From positions 4,560-68,559 of the forward strand of contig CAZWDS010000009.1 of the NCBI GenBank assembly GCA_964632495.1: a stretch of 64,000 bases of DNA, written 5' to 3'. The notes below the pieces were generated by a model that saw nothing but the letters and a program-made list of their open reading frames with translations, ran no database searches and had not been told where the DNA came from. This DNA comes from CALKXV01 sp964632495. GTDB lineage: Bacteria > Pseudomonadota > Alphaproteobacteria > Rhodobacterales > Rhodobacteraceae. A program made the translations under genes and the position numbers. Below, piece by piece: positions 33,928 through 42,569 of this stretch (position 1 is the first letter of the stretch; every line of letters begins with the position of its first letter).

Positions 33928-36216
33928 ATGAACGGGGCAGTATTCAATTCATTTAGGGCTTTGGCCGTTTTGGCGCTTTTGATCGCGTCACTGCAATTTG
34001 CGTCGGCTCAGACGCGGTTGAATGCGATCGCCGTGGAAGGCAATGCGCGGGTTCCAGATAGCTCTATCGTTAGTTTTTCCGGCCTGACACCCGGCGAAGT
34101 GGCGAGCGATGGCCAGTTGAACGACGCAGTGCAAGGGATCATGGGATCTGGGCTGTTTGAAACGGCCGAGATCATACCAACAGGCGCAGGCATCCGCATC
34201 ATTGTTGTCGAGCGCCCGACGATCAGCCGGATCAGCATTGAAGGCAATGAGCGCGTCAGTGACGAGCCGTTGTTGTCTGTGATCACCTCGACGCCGCGTC
34301 GCGTTTATTCCCCGACCGTGGCGGCCGCCGATGCCTCTTTGATTGCGGACGCCTATGCCGCTTCGGCGCGACAAGCCGCCAATGTGACACCGCGCATCAT
34401 CCGGCGTTCTGACAATCGGGTCGATCTGGTCTTTGAAGTGTCTGAAGGTCAGGTGATCGAAAACGAGCGGATCAGCTTTGTCGGCAACCGGTCCTACTCG
34501 GACCGCCGACTGCGCCGTGTGGTTGAGACCAAACAGGCTGGTTTGCTGCGTGCGATTATCGGCGGCGACACGCTGGTTCCGGAACGCATCACATTTGATC
34601 GGCAGCTTCTGGTCGATTTCTACCGCTCGCGTGGGTACGTCGATTTTCAGGTGCTGGACGTGGCAACAGATCTGTCGCGCGAACGGGACGCCACGTTCGT
34701 GACGTTCAATGTCCGCGAAGGCCAGCGCTATACGGTTGGCAACGTGACGGTCACCAGCGAGTTTTCGAACGTAAATCTGAACGAATACCAAAATGCCCTC
34801 CGGATCCGTTCGGGTCAGACGTGGTCGCCGACGCTGATCGAAGAACAGATTACCCGTTTGGAGCGCCTTGCCCTGAGACAGGGGTTGGACTTCTTGCGGG
34901 TCGATCCCCGGATCACCCGTAACAACCGTGATTTGACGCTGAACGTCGAGTTCGCAATGGTGCGTGGTCCACGGGTGTTCGTCGAACGGATCGACATTGA
35001 AGGCAACCAGACGACCCTTGATCGTGTCATCCGTCGCCAGTTCAATACGGTGGAAGGCGATCCCTTTAACCCCCGCGAAATTCGCAACGCAGCGGAACGC
35101 ATCCGCGCCCTTGGGTTTTTCTCAAGTGCCGACGTGCAAACACGCGAAGGCACCACCAACAACCAAGTGATCGTTGATGTAGACGTCGAAGAACAACCCA
35201 CAGGCAGCCTGACCTTTGGCGGCAGCTTTAGCGACGAAAACGGATTTTCGCTGCTGTTGAACTTTTCCGAACGCAATTTCCTTGGCCGTGGGCAAGCTTT
35301 GTCTGTGAATGTGGAATCAGGCTCGGACAATTCGCGCACGACATTGTCCTTTACGGAACCTGCGTTTTTGGGCCGCGACTTGGAATTTGGTCTGGATCTT
35401 GGTTATGTCACCACGGCGTTTGAAAACGCCAGTTACGACACCAAGGTCGCCAGCATCCGTCCCGAGCTGGCTTTCCCTGTGGGGGAAAATTCGCGTCTGT
35501 CTTTGTACTATTCGTTGTCTCAAAACGAGATCGAGAATGTCGACGCTGACAGTTCACCGATTATCCAGGCCGAAGAAGGGGCCGAGATCCGCAGTGCCGT
35601 CGGGTATCGGTATACTTTGGACCTGCTCAGGGGCGGGCTGAACCCGACCCAAGGCGTGCGTCTGACGTTCGGGCAGGAATTGGCGGGTCTTGGCGGTGAC
35701 AGTGAATACCTGAAGACCACAGCCTTCGCTGTCGCACAGCGTGAAGTCTGGAATGACGAAGTCACCATACGGGCGATTTTTGAAGCAGGTGCTTTGACCT
35801 CGCTTGGGGATGGGGTCAGCCGTGTGACGGACCGGTTCTTCGTCGGGTCGCGGCAATTGCGCGGGTTCGATTCACGTGGCATTGGTCCGCGCGACACTGG
35901 TGCGGGTAACTCGGATGTGCTGGGTGGGAACACCTATATGTCGTTGCGGTTTGAAGCCGATTTTCCTCTGCCATTGCCTGCGGAATACGGCATCTCGGGC
36001 GGTGTGTTCTATGATATGGCCTCGCTTTGGGATCTGGACAATACGGCAGGCGCCGCAGCGGTGGACGACTCGTTCGAGCTTCGATCGTCTATTGGTGTGT
36101 CGCTTTTCTGGGATACGCCCATTGGTCCATTGCGGATGAACTTCTCGAAGCCGTTGGAGCAAAATGACCTGGATGAAACCAATACATTCGACTTTACGGT
36201 CTCGACCCGGTTCTAG
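33928..36216 (+). CDS. bamA: Outer membrane protein assembly factor BamA
   Basis: 762 residues. A signal peptide (about 1-28, ending ASAQTRLNAIAV) is followed by five POTRA domains (about 30-420), with boundaries visible at ISRISIEGNERVSDEPLL and VFVERIDIEGNQTTLDRVIR. A 16-strand barrel ends in the aromatic FDFTVSTRF. The lid/loop 6 motif VRGF appears as RQLRGFDSRGIGPRD. It is the core insertase for outer-membrane proteins. The 3' end overlaps ompH by 53 bases. Confidence 0.97.
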   Translation: MNGAVFNSFRALAVLALLIASLQFASAQTRLNAIAVEGNARVPDSSIVSFSGLTPGEVASDGQLNDAVQGIMGSGLFETAEIIPTGAGIRIIVVERPTISRISIEGNERVSDEPLLSVITSTPRRVYSPTVAAADASLIADAYAASARQAANVTPRIIRRSDNRVDLVFEVSEGQVIENERISFVGNRSYSDRRLRRVVETKQAGLLRAIIGGDTLVPERITFDRQLLVDFYRSRGYVDFQVLDVATDLSRERDATFVTFNVREGQRYTVGNVTVTSEFSNVNLNEYQNALRIRSGQTWSPTLIEEQITRLERLALRQGLDFLRVDPRITRNNRDLTLNVEFAMVRGPRVFVERIDIEGNQTTLDRVIRRQFNTVEGDPFNPREIRNAAERIRALGFFSSADVQTREGTTNNQVIVDVDVEEQPTGSLTFGGSFSDENGFSLLLNFSERNFLGRGQALSVNVESGSDNSRTTLSFTEPAFLGRDLEFGLDLGYVTTAFENASYDTKVASIRPELAFPVGENSRLSLYYSLSQNEIENVDADSSPIIQAEEGAEIRSAVGYRYTLDLLRGGLNPTQGVRLTFGQELAGLGGDSEYLKTTAFAVAQREVWNDEVTIRAIFEAGALTSLGDGVSRVTDRFFVGSRQLRGFDSRGIGPRDTGAGNSDVLGGNTYMSLRFEADFPLPLPAEYGISGGVFYDMASLWDLDNTAGAAAVDDSFELRSSIGVSLFWDTPIGPLRMNFSKPLEQNDLDETNTFDFTVSTRF

Positions 36217-36727
36217 GGCGCTTTGGGGCCTTCTTCTGGTGGGTGCACTGGCCTTCGCCAGTCCCGTGATCGCGCAAAATACCGGCCCCATTCTTACAAT
36301 CGATCAGGATCGGTTGTTTTCAGAAACCCGATTGGGGACCGAAACGCTTGGCGAACTGGAAACCCAGGCGCAGGAGCTGGCGGCGGAAAACCAAGAGATT
36401 GAAAACGCCCTGATTGCCGAAGAACTTGAACTGACTGAAAAACGCAGCGAACTGGAACCGGAAACCTTCCGTGCGTTGGCCAATGCCTTCGACGAACGCG
36501 TTCAGATGCTTCGGGCGGAACAAGACGAAAAGGGGCGTCAACTGAACCGTCTGCGCGAAGACGCCCAAGGGCAATTTTTGCGCGATAGCGCCGGTATCAT
36601 CTCGGAAATCGTCCGTGCCCGAGGGGCGTTGTTGGTCATTGATCGCCGCGACGTCTTTTTGTCGGCCGACAGCATCGACATCACGGAAGAAGCAATCCGA
36701 CGGATCAACGAAGCCGAAAGCGAATAG
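36164..36727 (+). CDS. OmpH/Skp-family periplasmic chaperone
   Basis: 187 residues from the ATG at 36164, with GGAG four bases upstream; the next ATG at 36173 (MKPIHSTLRSRPGSRALWGL) is also plausible. A signal peptide ends near ASPVIAQN. The rest is a long charged coiled coil (ELETQAQELAAENQEIENAL and onward), the tentacle structure of Skp. It follows bamA, as usual, to chaperone outer-membrane protein precursors. The 53-base overlap with bamA is notable. Confidence 0.87.
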   Translation: MTWMKPIHSTLRSRPGSRALWGLLLVGALAFASPVIAQNTGPILTIDQDRLFSETRLGTETLGELETQAQELAAENQEIENALIAEELELTEKRSELEPETFRALANAFDERVQMLRAEQDEKGRQLNRLREDAQGQFLRDSAGIISEIVRARGALLVIDRRDVFLSADSIDITEEAIRRINEAESE

Positions 36728-36735
36728 AGGCCGAT

Positions 36736-37272
36736 CTAGCTGGCTGTGTCGCCATTTACAAAATCGGCCACGCCTGCAGCAAGCGCGTTCCAATCTGTAA
36801 ACTCACGATCGCGCACCGAAGGATCAAAGGTCTGTCCGTCTAAAACGACGTGCCGCAAGACTTGCGACGCGTAAAAGTCATAGCTGGCCGACCGAATGGC
36901 GCCCGCAACCAAAAGTTCATGAGACGGCGCAAACCCGGTGCGTAACTTCATCTCGTCCAGATAATCCTGCGCTTCGTCCTGACCATCGGCAAAAGCTGCC
37001 TTCAAACTGACCGACAACAATAGCGTCGGCTGTTCGGACAGGGCCGCGCTGCTTCCAGAGATAAAGATCTCGAACGCTTTCGGGTGGCGTCTTTCGTGAA
37101 CCGAGGCTGCAAGGATAACCTTATCGATTTTATCAAACGTGATATGCTCGGACAGATCGGCCGTATCAAACAGAACGACGTCTTTGCCTGCATCGCGCAG
37201 TCGGGTTTCCACAAATTCCGCGATCTTTCGCGTTTGTCCTTCTACGGTTCCATAGACGATCAGAATGGTCAT
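36736..37272 (-). CDS. Flavodoxin domain protein
   Basis: 178 residues from the ATG at 37272 (MTILIVYGTVEGQTRKIAEF), preceded by AGGAGG. The FMN phosphate loop is YGTVEGQT, and the flavodoxin_5-type layout continues with VILAASVHERRHPKAFEIFI and a C-terminal helix. It resembles menaquinone-dependent protoporphyrinogen-oxidase-like (HemG) flavodoxins, but the function is not proved. It converges on ompH. Confidence 0.82.
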   Translation of the reverse strand: MTILIVYGTVEGQTRKIAEFVETRLRDAGKDVVLFDTADLSEHITFDKIDKVILAASVHERRHPKAFEIFISGSSAALSEQPTLLLSVSLKAAFADGQDEAQDYLDEMKLRTGFAPSHELLVAGAIRSASYDFYASQVLRHVVLDGQTFDPSVRDREFTDWNALAAGVADFVNGDTAS

Positions 37273-37359
37273 AGCAGCGCCTCCTGCCATCATTCTTATC
37301 AAGTCAAACGCTTGGAAAACTTGTCCTAGATCAACAAAACAGCTGGCGGCGTTGATCTG

Positions 37360-38268
37360 TCAACGGCTGAGAAAGAACCTGACAATCTGATCTGTTGCGA
37401 CAATGTCTTTGCTGACACGTCCCACAACGCGCTCGGGCAGAACGCTTTTTTCAGACGGCCAGGTATGTCCGCCGCCAACCACCTTGTAATTGGCCACGGG
37501 GGCTTTTGAGCATCTCCAGGTTCGGTACTCGACACGTGTGCCATCGTTTACCTTGTCGATGCGTTTTTGTCCCGCGAGCGAACCACATCCGTTCCGACGG
37601 CTGAAAATAGCGATGGTTTTCTTGGCAGATTCCACAAGGTCGCGGGGCTTGCCCAAGGCTGTGACGCGACCGCCTTCATAGGGGACCAGAGGATCTTCGG
37701 TGCCATTGATCATCAGCAAACCGGTTGGACGTGATCTGTTGCAAGCTTGGGTCAAATGCACCGGAAGGTTCATGGCAACGGGTGCAATCGCGCGAACCTT
37801 TCTGGACTTGCACGCCAGCATGAACGAGGCATGCCCGCCGCGAGAAATGCCGGTGGCAAAGACGCGCGACGTATCAATCGGGTGTTTCGCGGCCATGTGG
37901 TCAATCACATGTTCCAAGAACCCCAGATCATTGCGTCGCCGCGACAAGCCTTCAGAAATCGCGCCTCCGCCCGTATCCCACATTTTGCCAATGGCATTCG
38001 GGTAGACGACATAGAACCCCATCTCGTCGGCCCATTGATCAAACCGGCGAAACGTGCCCCGCGAGATCTGTCTGGCCGTCCCGCCACCGCCATGCAGCAC
38101 AATGATCAAGGGACGTTTGCCTGAAAGCTGTCTTGCCTTATCCGGGGCATAGGACAGATACATTCTGCGCTCGCCATCAAATTGCAAACGCACGGGCTTT
38201 AGTCGGTTTTCCTGAGCAGCCGCCCAGCTTGGAAAAAGCAGCGCCAAAAAGAGAAGGACTCGGATCAT
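37360..38268 (-). CDS. Secreted LpqC/PHB-depolymerase-type esterase
   Basis: 302 residues from the ATG at 38268 with a signal peptide (LLFLALLFPSWAAAQENRLK). An alpha/beta-hydrolase: oxyanion loop PLIIVLHGGGGTARQ, nucleophile Ser in FATGISRGGHASFML, Asp in INGTEDPLVPYEGG, and His in VVGGGHTWPSE. The substrate could be polyhydroxybutyrate oligomers, feruloyl esters or other esters. It is transcribed leftward behind the flavodoxin region and not linked to the lipid A genes by function. Confidence 0.83.
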   Translation of the reverse strand: MIRVLLFLALLFPSWAAAQENRLKPVRLQFDGERRMYLSYAPDKARQLSGKRPLIIVLHGGGGTARQISRGTFRRFDQWADEMGFYVVYPNAIGKMWDTGGGAISEGLSRRRNDLGFLEHVIDHMAAKHPIDTSRVFATGISRGGHASFMLACKSRKVRAIAPVAMNLPVHLTQACNRSRPTGLLMINGTEDPLVPYEGGRVTALGKPRDLVESAKKTIAIFSRRNGCGSLAGQKRIDKVNDGTRVEYRTWRCSKAPVANYKVVGGGHTWPSEKSVLPERVVGRVSKDIVATDQIVRFFLSR

Positions 38269-38442
38269 AAGGACGCAACGCTCCTGAAAGTGGGGGCCTG
38301 ATCTACAGTGATCGGGTGTCACTGATGTTACCTCGGGGCAGGTGGAAAGGCGAGCATCCTCTCAGACACCCTTTGTTTTAGGCGGTGTTTTTCCCGGCGT
38401 GCTGCCATTGCCTAACCGTTTTTTGCGCAGTAGCTTGAGGGC

Positions 38443-38619
38443 ATGAAATATGTTCCAAAGAAAAATACCGATGACGCGCTTATTCAGGAGTTTCTGAAAA
38501 AAGGCGGGGAAGTCAGCGTTGGAAAGACCAAGCCGTTGCCCGCCGAACTGGGGCTTAGCAATAACGTCTGGAACAACAAGCTGACCAAAGAAGAAAAAGC
38601 GGCGCGCGACAAGAAGTAG
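38443..38619 (+). CDS. Conserved-looking 58-residue basic protein
   Basis: 58 residues (MKYVPKKNTDDALIQEFLKK, ending in EEKAARDKK). It is lysine-rich, with no signal or helix. A TTGAGGGC site lies just upstream. It is short and unrecognised, so coding is likely but not certain. It lies head-on to lpxB. Confidence 0.55.
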   Translation: MKYVPKKNTDDALIQEFLKKGGEVSVGKTKPLPAELGLSNNVWNNKLTKEEKAARDKK

Positions 38620-38705
38620 GGCGCGCTCTGGGCCTGAGAGAGACCGGCGCATTTGCGGGCCATCTTTTGGGGGCTTTCAGATTTTTCAATAGTCGCGGCG
38701 TGATG

Positions 38706-39869
38706 TTAAGCGCTCAGAACTTTCAAAACAGACCGTGCCGCGCGCAGACCGGGGGCGTCTGCGCCGCGGCCCAAAGCCTTCATCGCATCCGACATGGCCG
38801 TGATCTGTGCCGCACGCGCGGTTTTGTCCCCAAGCAGCTTGGACAATGCTTCGGCAATTGGGGCGGGTTGGCATTGGGGGCCAAGGAATTCCGGGATCGT
38901 CTGGGTGCCGGTCACAAGGTTCACCAGCGTCACCGTGTCGACCTTCAGCATCCGCGACATGATCGCCCAGGTTAGCCACTTCATATCATAAGCAATCACC
39001 ATAGGCGTCTCACTGGCCGCCAGTTCCAGCGAGACAGTGCCTGATGCGGCAAGGGCCAGATCGGCCGCTTTGAACGCGGCGCGTTTTCTCGCAGTGGCCT
39101 GCGGGTTAGAGCGGGGATCGAGGACGAGCGGCCTGCCTGGCCAGTTCGCGGTCGCGTCGATCACGGCAGAGGCAACGGGGGCGGCGGCAGGCACCACGAC
39201 GCGCGCGTTTGGATGCTGGGCCAGCGTGGCGCGCAGGGTTTCGCCAAAGATCGGGGCAAGGCGTGCGACTTCGTTCCGGCGTGATCCCGGCAGGACCAAA
39301 AGGATCGGCGCGTCGTCCAGGCCCTCTGAGTGTCGGAACGCCTGGGCTTCTGCGTCGCTTGCCACAGGTTCACTGACCACGGGATGACCGACAAAGTCAC
39401 AACTCATGCCCGCCTTTTCCATATAGGGCGGCTCGAACGGTAACAGCGCCATGACATGGTCGATGTGGCGGGCCATCTTTTCTGCGCGGCCCGCCCGCCA
39501 CGCCCAGACCGAGGGCGCGACGTAGTGAATGGTCTTGATGTTCGGGTTTTTCTCGCGGACGGCTTTGGCAAGGCGCAGCGAAAAATCCGGCGCGTCGATG
39601 GTGATCAGTGCGTCAGGTGCAAAGGCGAGGCAGTCATCGACCGTTTGGTTGAGGCGGCGCTTCAACTCGGGGTATTTTGGCAGAACTTCGGCCAGCCCCA
39701 TGACCGACAGATCGTCCATAGGAAACAAGCTGTCCATGCCCGCCGCCTGCATGTCGGGACCGGCGACGCCCTTGAGCTGCACCTCTGGCTGAAGCATCTT
39801 TAAGGCGGTCAGAAGTGCGCCGCCCAGTTTGTCGCCCGAAGGCTCTCCTGCCAGAAGGTAGAGCTTCAT
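38706..39869 (-). CDS. lpxB: Lipid-A-disaccharide synthase
   Basis: 387 residues from the ATG at 39869 (MKLYLLAGEPSGDKLGGALL), with the GT19 start AGEPSGD and later PPYMEKAGMSCDFVGHPVV and VLPGSRRNEVARLAPIF. It condenses lipid X with UDP-2,3-diacylglucosamine. It is the last gene of the leftward fabZ-lpxA-lpxI-lpxB block. Confidence 0.96.
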   Translation of the reverse strand: MKLYLLAGEPSGDKLGGALLTALKMLQPEVQLKGVAGPDMQAAGMDSLFPMDDLSVMGLAEVLPKYPELKRRLNQTVDDCLAFAPDALITIDAPDFSLRLAKAVREKNPNIKTIHYVAPSVWAWRAGRAEKMARHIDHVMALLPFEPPYMEKAGMSCDFVGHPVVSEPVASDAEAQAFRHSEGLDDAPILLVLPGSRRNEVARLAPIFGETLRATLAQHPNARVVVPAAAPVASAVIDATANWPGRPLVLDPRSNPQATARKRAAFKAADLALAASGTVSLELAASETPMVIAYDMKWLTWAIMSRMLKVDTVTLVNLVTGTQTIPEFLGPQCQPAPIAEALSKLLGDKTARAAQITAMSDAMKALGRGADAPGLRAARSVLKVLSA

Positions 39870-39885
39870 GAGAACGCTCGGATTT

Positions 39886-39907
39886 GCGTATTTTGAAAGA
39901 GATGAAA
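39886..39907 (+). repeat. Dispersed 22-nt motif, copy C
   Basis: GCGTATTT, TGA, AAGAGATGAAA, inside the leftward lpx operon between the lpxI stop and the lpxB start. Relative to the genes it is in antisense orientation, five bases past the lpxI stop. Confidence 0.7.
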
Positions 39908-39912
39908 ACCCA

Positions 39913-40686
39913 TCAGTCTTTGACCCAAAGGAACAGCTTTCGGGCATCGGCCGCGGCGATGGTGGCTTTGAGGTCCAGCACCATGACGCCGCCGGCTTCA
40001 ATAACGATCCCGTCCAGGCCTGCGGTGGCGGCTTGGGTGACGGTATCGGGGCCGATGGTGGGAAGATCAACACGGCGGTCTTGGTCGGGTTTCGGGGCTT
40101 TGTAGAACAGACCGCCCGGAGGATCGGTCCGCTGTTGCAGGCTTTGCAACATCCAAGCCGTGCCAAGAGCGGCTTCGACGGCGATGATCTGGCCTTTGGC
40201 GACGACGCAGCCTTGGCCGATGTCTGCGGGGCCGATGAGTTCGAGGGCCTTGGCCGCGCGTTTGACGTTGGTTTGGGCCGTGTCGTTGGGTTGCGTGTGG
40301 GTCAGGACGCCTGCGTTTGGCAGAAGACCCGGTGCGACCTGATGGGCGGCTTTGATCAGAAGGCCCGCGTCTTCAAAGATATCCAGCACACTGCGCAGCG
40401 CTGCGTCGTCGCCTTCAGTCAGCGCGGTTTGCAGACGTTTGGCCAAAGGGCGGGTGGCGTTGTCGATCTGGTCTGGGTCTATGTCGGGGCGTTGGACGGC
40501 ACCGGCAAAGCAGACCTCGGTGATGCCTTTGTCCTGAAGGGAGGCGATGAAGCTGCCAAGGTGTTCCAGACGGAAGGTCAGGTCCGGTTGCAGGGCAGGG
40601 CGGTTGCCCTGAAGGGCGGCCACCAGTCCGGCATGGGGTGCCAGAACCTCGGGCAAAGCGCCCTGGCCTGCGATCAGGGCCAGCAT
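39913..40686 (-). CDS. lpxI: UDP-2,3-diacylglucosamine pyrophosphatase LpxI
   Basis: 257 residues (MLALIAGQGALPEVLAPHAG). DUF1009 (LpxI) motifs: CFAGAVQRPDIDPDQIDNAT and GQGCVVAKGQIIAVEAALGT, with the C-terminal Asp-containing LPTIGPDTVTQAATAGLDGI. It makes lipid X and replaces LpxH in alphaproteobacteria. It directly abuts lpxA. Confidence 0.94.
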   Translation of the reverse strand: MLALIAGQGALPEVLAPHAGLVAALQGNRPALQPDLTFRLEHLGSFIASLQDKGITEVCFAGAVQRPDIDPDQIDNATRPLAKRLQTALTEGDDAALRSVLDIFEDAGLLIKAAHQVAPGLLPNAGVLTHTQPNDTAQTNVKRAAKALELIGPADIGQGCVVAKGQIIAVEAALGTAWMLQSLQQRTDPPGGLFYKAPKPDQDRRVDLPTIGPDTVTQAATAGLDGIVIEAGGVMVLDLKATIAAADARKLFLWVKD

Positions 40687-41487
40687 CTAACGCTCCGGTG
40701 TAAGGTAATGGCGGTCGGTGGCCCCAAGGACAAAATCGACGATCTGGCGGACATATTCGCTGGAGTTTTCTTCGCCCAACTTGCGGGCCCTGTCTTGGAA
40801 CGCGCCGTCGCCTTGCGCCAGCATCTGGAAGGCCGCGCGCAAGGCGGTGATGTCACTACGCGCCACGCCTTTGCGCTTTAGTCCCACAAGGTTCAGCCCG
40901 TCCAGCTGGCCGCGCGGACCTTGCACCAGCCCGTATGGGATCACGTCGTTGGTCACCATAGTGACCGCGCCGATGATCGCGCCTTGACCCACGCGGACCC
41001 ATTGGTGAATGCCTGAAAGCCCGCCAATGATGACGTCATGCTCGATCACGCAATGTCCGGCAATCGCACCTTGGTTCGCCACGATCACCCGGTCCCCGAC
41101 GCGCGCGTCATGGGCCACATGAGCCCCCGTCATGAACAGGCAGTCGTCCCCAACCGACGTGAGCCCGCCGCCGCCTTCGGTGCCGGTGTTCATGGTGACA
41201 CCTTCGCGGATGCGGTTGCGTTTTCCGACGACCAGCCGGGTCGGTTCGCCTTTGAACTTCAGATCCTGCGGGATCTCTCCGATCACGGCACCGGGAAAGA
41301 CGATGGTATCTTCGCCCACTTCCGTGCGGCCTGTGACCACAGCGTGAGATTTAATCTCGACCCCGGCGGCCAGCACAACATCCGCGCCGATTAGAGAGAA
41401 CGGACCAACCTTGGCGCCCGCAGCGATGGTGGCCCCATCTTCGACCACGGCGGACGGGTGGACGAAAGCGTCCGCGTCCACGCTCAC
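40687..41487 (-). CDS. lpxA: Acyl-ACP--UDP-N-acetylglucosamine O-acyltransferase
   Basis: 266 residues from a GTG at 41487 that overlaps the fabZ stop (GTGA); an ATG at 41520 would add 11 residues within fabZ. The left-handed beta-helix hexapeptide repeats run to about residue 190 (AVIGEIPQDLKFKGEPTRLV, GDCLFMTGAHVAHDARVGD), with the catalytic-His region AHVAHD. It is the first enzyme of lipid A synthesis. Confidence 0.93.
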   Translation of the reverse strand: MSVDADAFVHPSAVVEDGATIAAGAKVGPFSLIGADVVLAAGVEIKSHAVVTGRTEVGEDTIVFPGAVIGEIPQDLKFKGEPTRLVVGKRNRIREGVTMNTGTEGGGGLTSVGDDCLFMTGAHVAHDARVGDRVIVANQGAIAGHCVIEHDVIIGGLSGIHQWVRVGQGAIIGAVTMVTNDVIPYGLVQGPRGQLDGLNLVGLKRKGVARSDITALRAAFQMLAQGDGAFQDRARKLGEENSSEYVRQIVDFVLGATDRHYLTPER

Positions 41488-41939
41488 TTTGGAAGATCCA
41501 TCATGGCGGTGAATTCGCATTCGCAGGCGACGTCGCCCTCAACAGTGGCGACGCCCTTGAATTTCCAGACCTTGCCACCACCGCGCAGCTTGGTGACTTC
41601 CATGCGCAATGTATCGCCCGGCACAACCTTGCGGCGGAACTTCACGCCGTCCATGGCCATGAAGTAAATCGCGATGTTCTTGTCGGCCAGATCAAGCCCG
41701 ACACCCGCAATCACCGCCGAGGTCTGAGCCATGGCTTCGACCATGTAGACGCCGGGAAACACCGGCTCGCTCGGGAAGTGGCCTGTGAACTGGGGTTCGT
41801 TCATGGTGACATTTTTGATGCCCACCCCCCGTTCGGTGCCGTCTATCTCAATAACCTTGTCGACCAGAAGGAAAGGATAGCGATGTGGGATGATCCGTTG
41901 GATCAATCCGATGTCTGCCGATTTTAGTGCCTCGTTCAT
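41484..41939 (-). CDS. fabZ: 3-hydroxyacyl-ACP dehydratase FabZ
   Basis: 151 residues from the ATG at 41939 (MNEALKSADIGLIQRIIPHR), with AGAGG upstream. The active site is in IPHRYPFLLVDKV and GHFPSEPVFPGVYMVEAMAQ (His and Glu). It supplies unsaturated intermediates for fatty acid elongation and competes with LpxA for hydroxyacyl-ACP, which explains the operon link. Confidence 0.95.
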   Translation of the reverse strand: MNEALKSADIGLIQRIIPHRYPFLLVDKVIEIDGTERGVGIKNVTMNEPQFTGHFPSEPVFPGVYMVEAMAQTSAVIAGVGLDLADKNIAIYFMAMDGVKFRRKVVPGDTLRMEVTKLRGGGKVWKFKGVATVEGDVACECEFTAMMDLPK

Positions 41940-42569
41940 GCGCGAACCTCTTTTTTTCAAGGGGTATCAAGGCCAAGGCCGTGCTGCAAGCGCGTGTGTT
42001 GGGTTTGGGCGCGAAGGTTCGCTGGTACCTGTCACGATTGTAATGGTTCGCGAGAATTTTAGGGGGTTAAGCGTGGGTTTTGATTTTGCTGAAGACGGCG
42101 GGCGGACAGGACGCGAGGGGTGGAGTGTTCCGAGGGTGCGGTTTGTTCGCTGTGTGTGACGGAGCTGCCATTCGAAACGATGCTTCCTTTTTCTATCGAA
42201 GTTCGGAAGTTACCTCACCCCGGGCGATTGGGTTTGATGAACTTCCAGGAAAATGGAGCCCGTATTGGCTATACAGCGGCCCGTCGGAAACTCATGGATG
42301 GATTTTCACTGGGGTAGCTTCGGGCTTAAACCGGACAACCATGTTTACCTCCGCCCGCCGTCTCAAACGCGTAACATTTCGTAATCCAAGCGTCCTCACG
42401 TCCGTTCAGAAGGCCGCTGTGAACGCAGGTGCTAACGTTTCGAAATCCCGAGCGCTTTGGTCGCAATCCGTAAACACCACTGCACGCCTGGAGCCACAAA
42501 GCGCAAAACCGCCCTTCTATGACACGTGCTTTTGGGTCGCGTCGACCGTGCGTGGCCGTTGAGTTGCCT
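41940..42569. other. Long intergenic region, no convincing gene
   Basis: The 630-base gap between fabZ and mnmA is open in one rightward frame (42080-42562, 160 codons), but its Ser/Thr/Arg-rich product lacks any recognisable motif, has no ribosome site and ends near the mnmA stop. The base composition is lower in GC than the flanking genes. It may be a relic, a non-coding RNA locus or a repeat. I found no clear terminator. Confidence 0.5.

Noticed and set aside
42080..42562. A 160-codon rightward frame between fabZ and mnmA
   Set aside because: No ribosome site, no motif, no good start; treated as non-coding.
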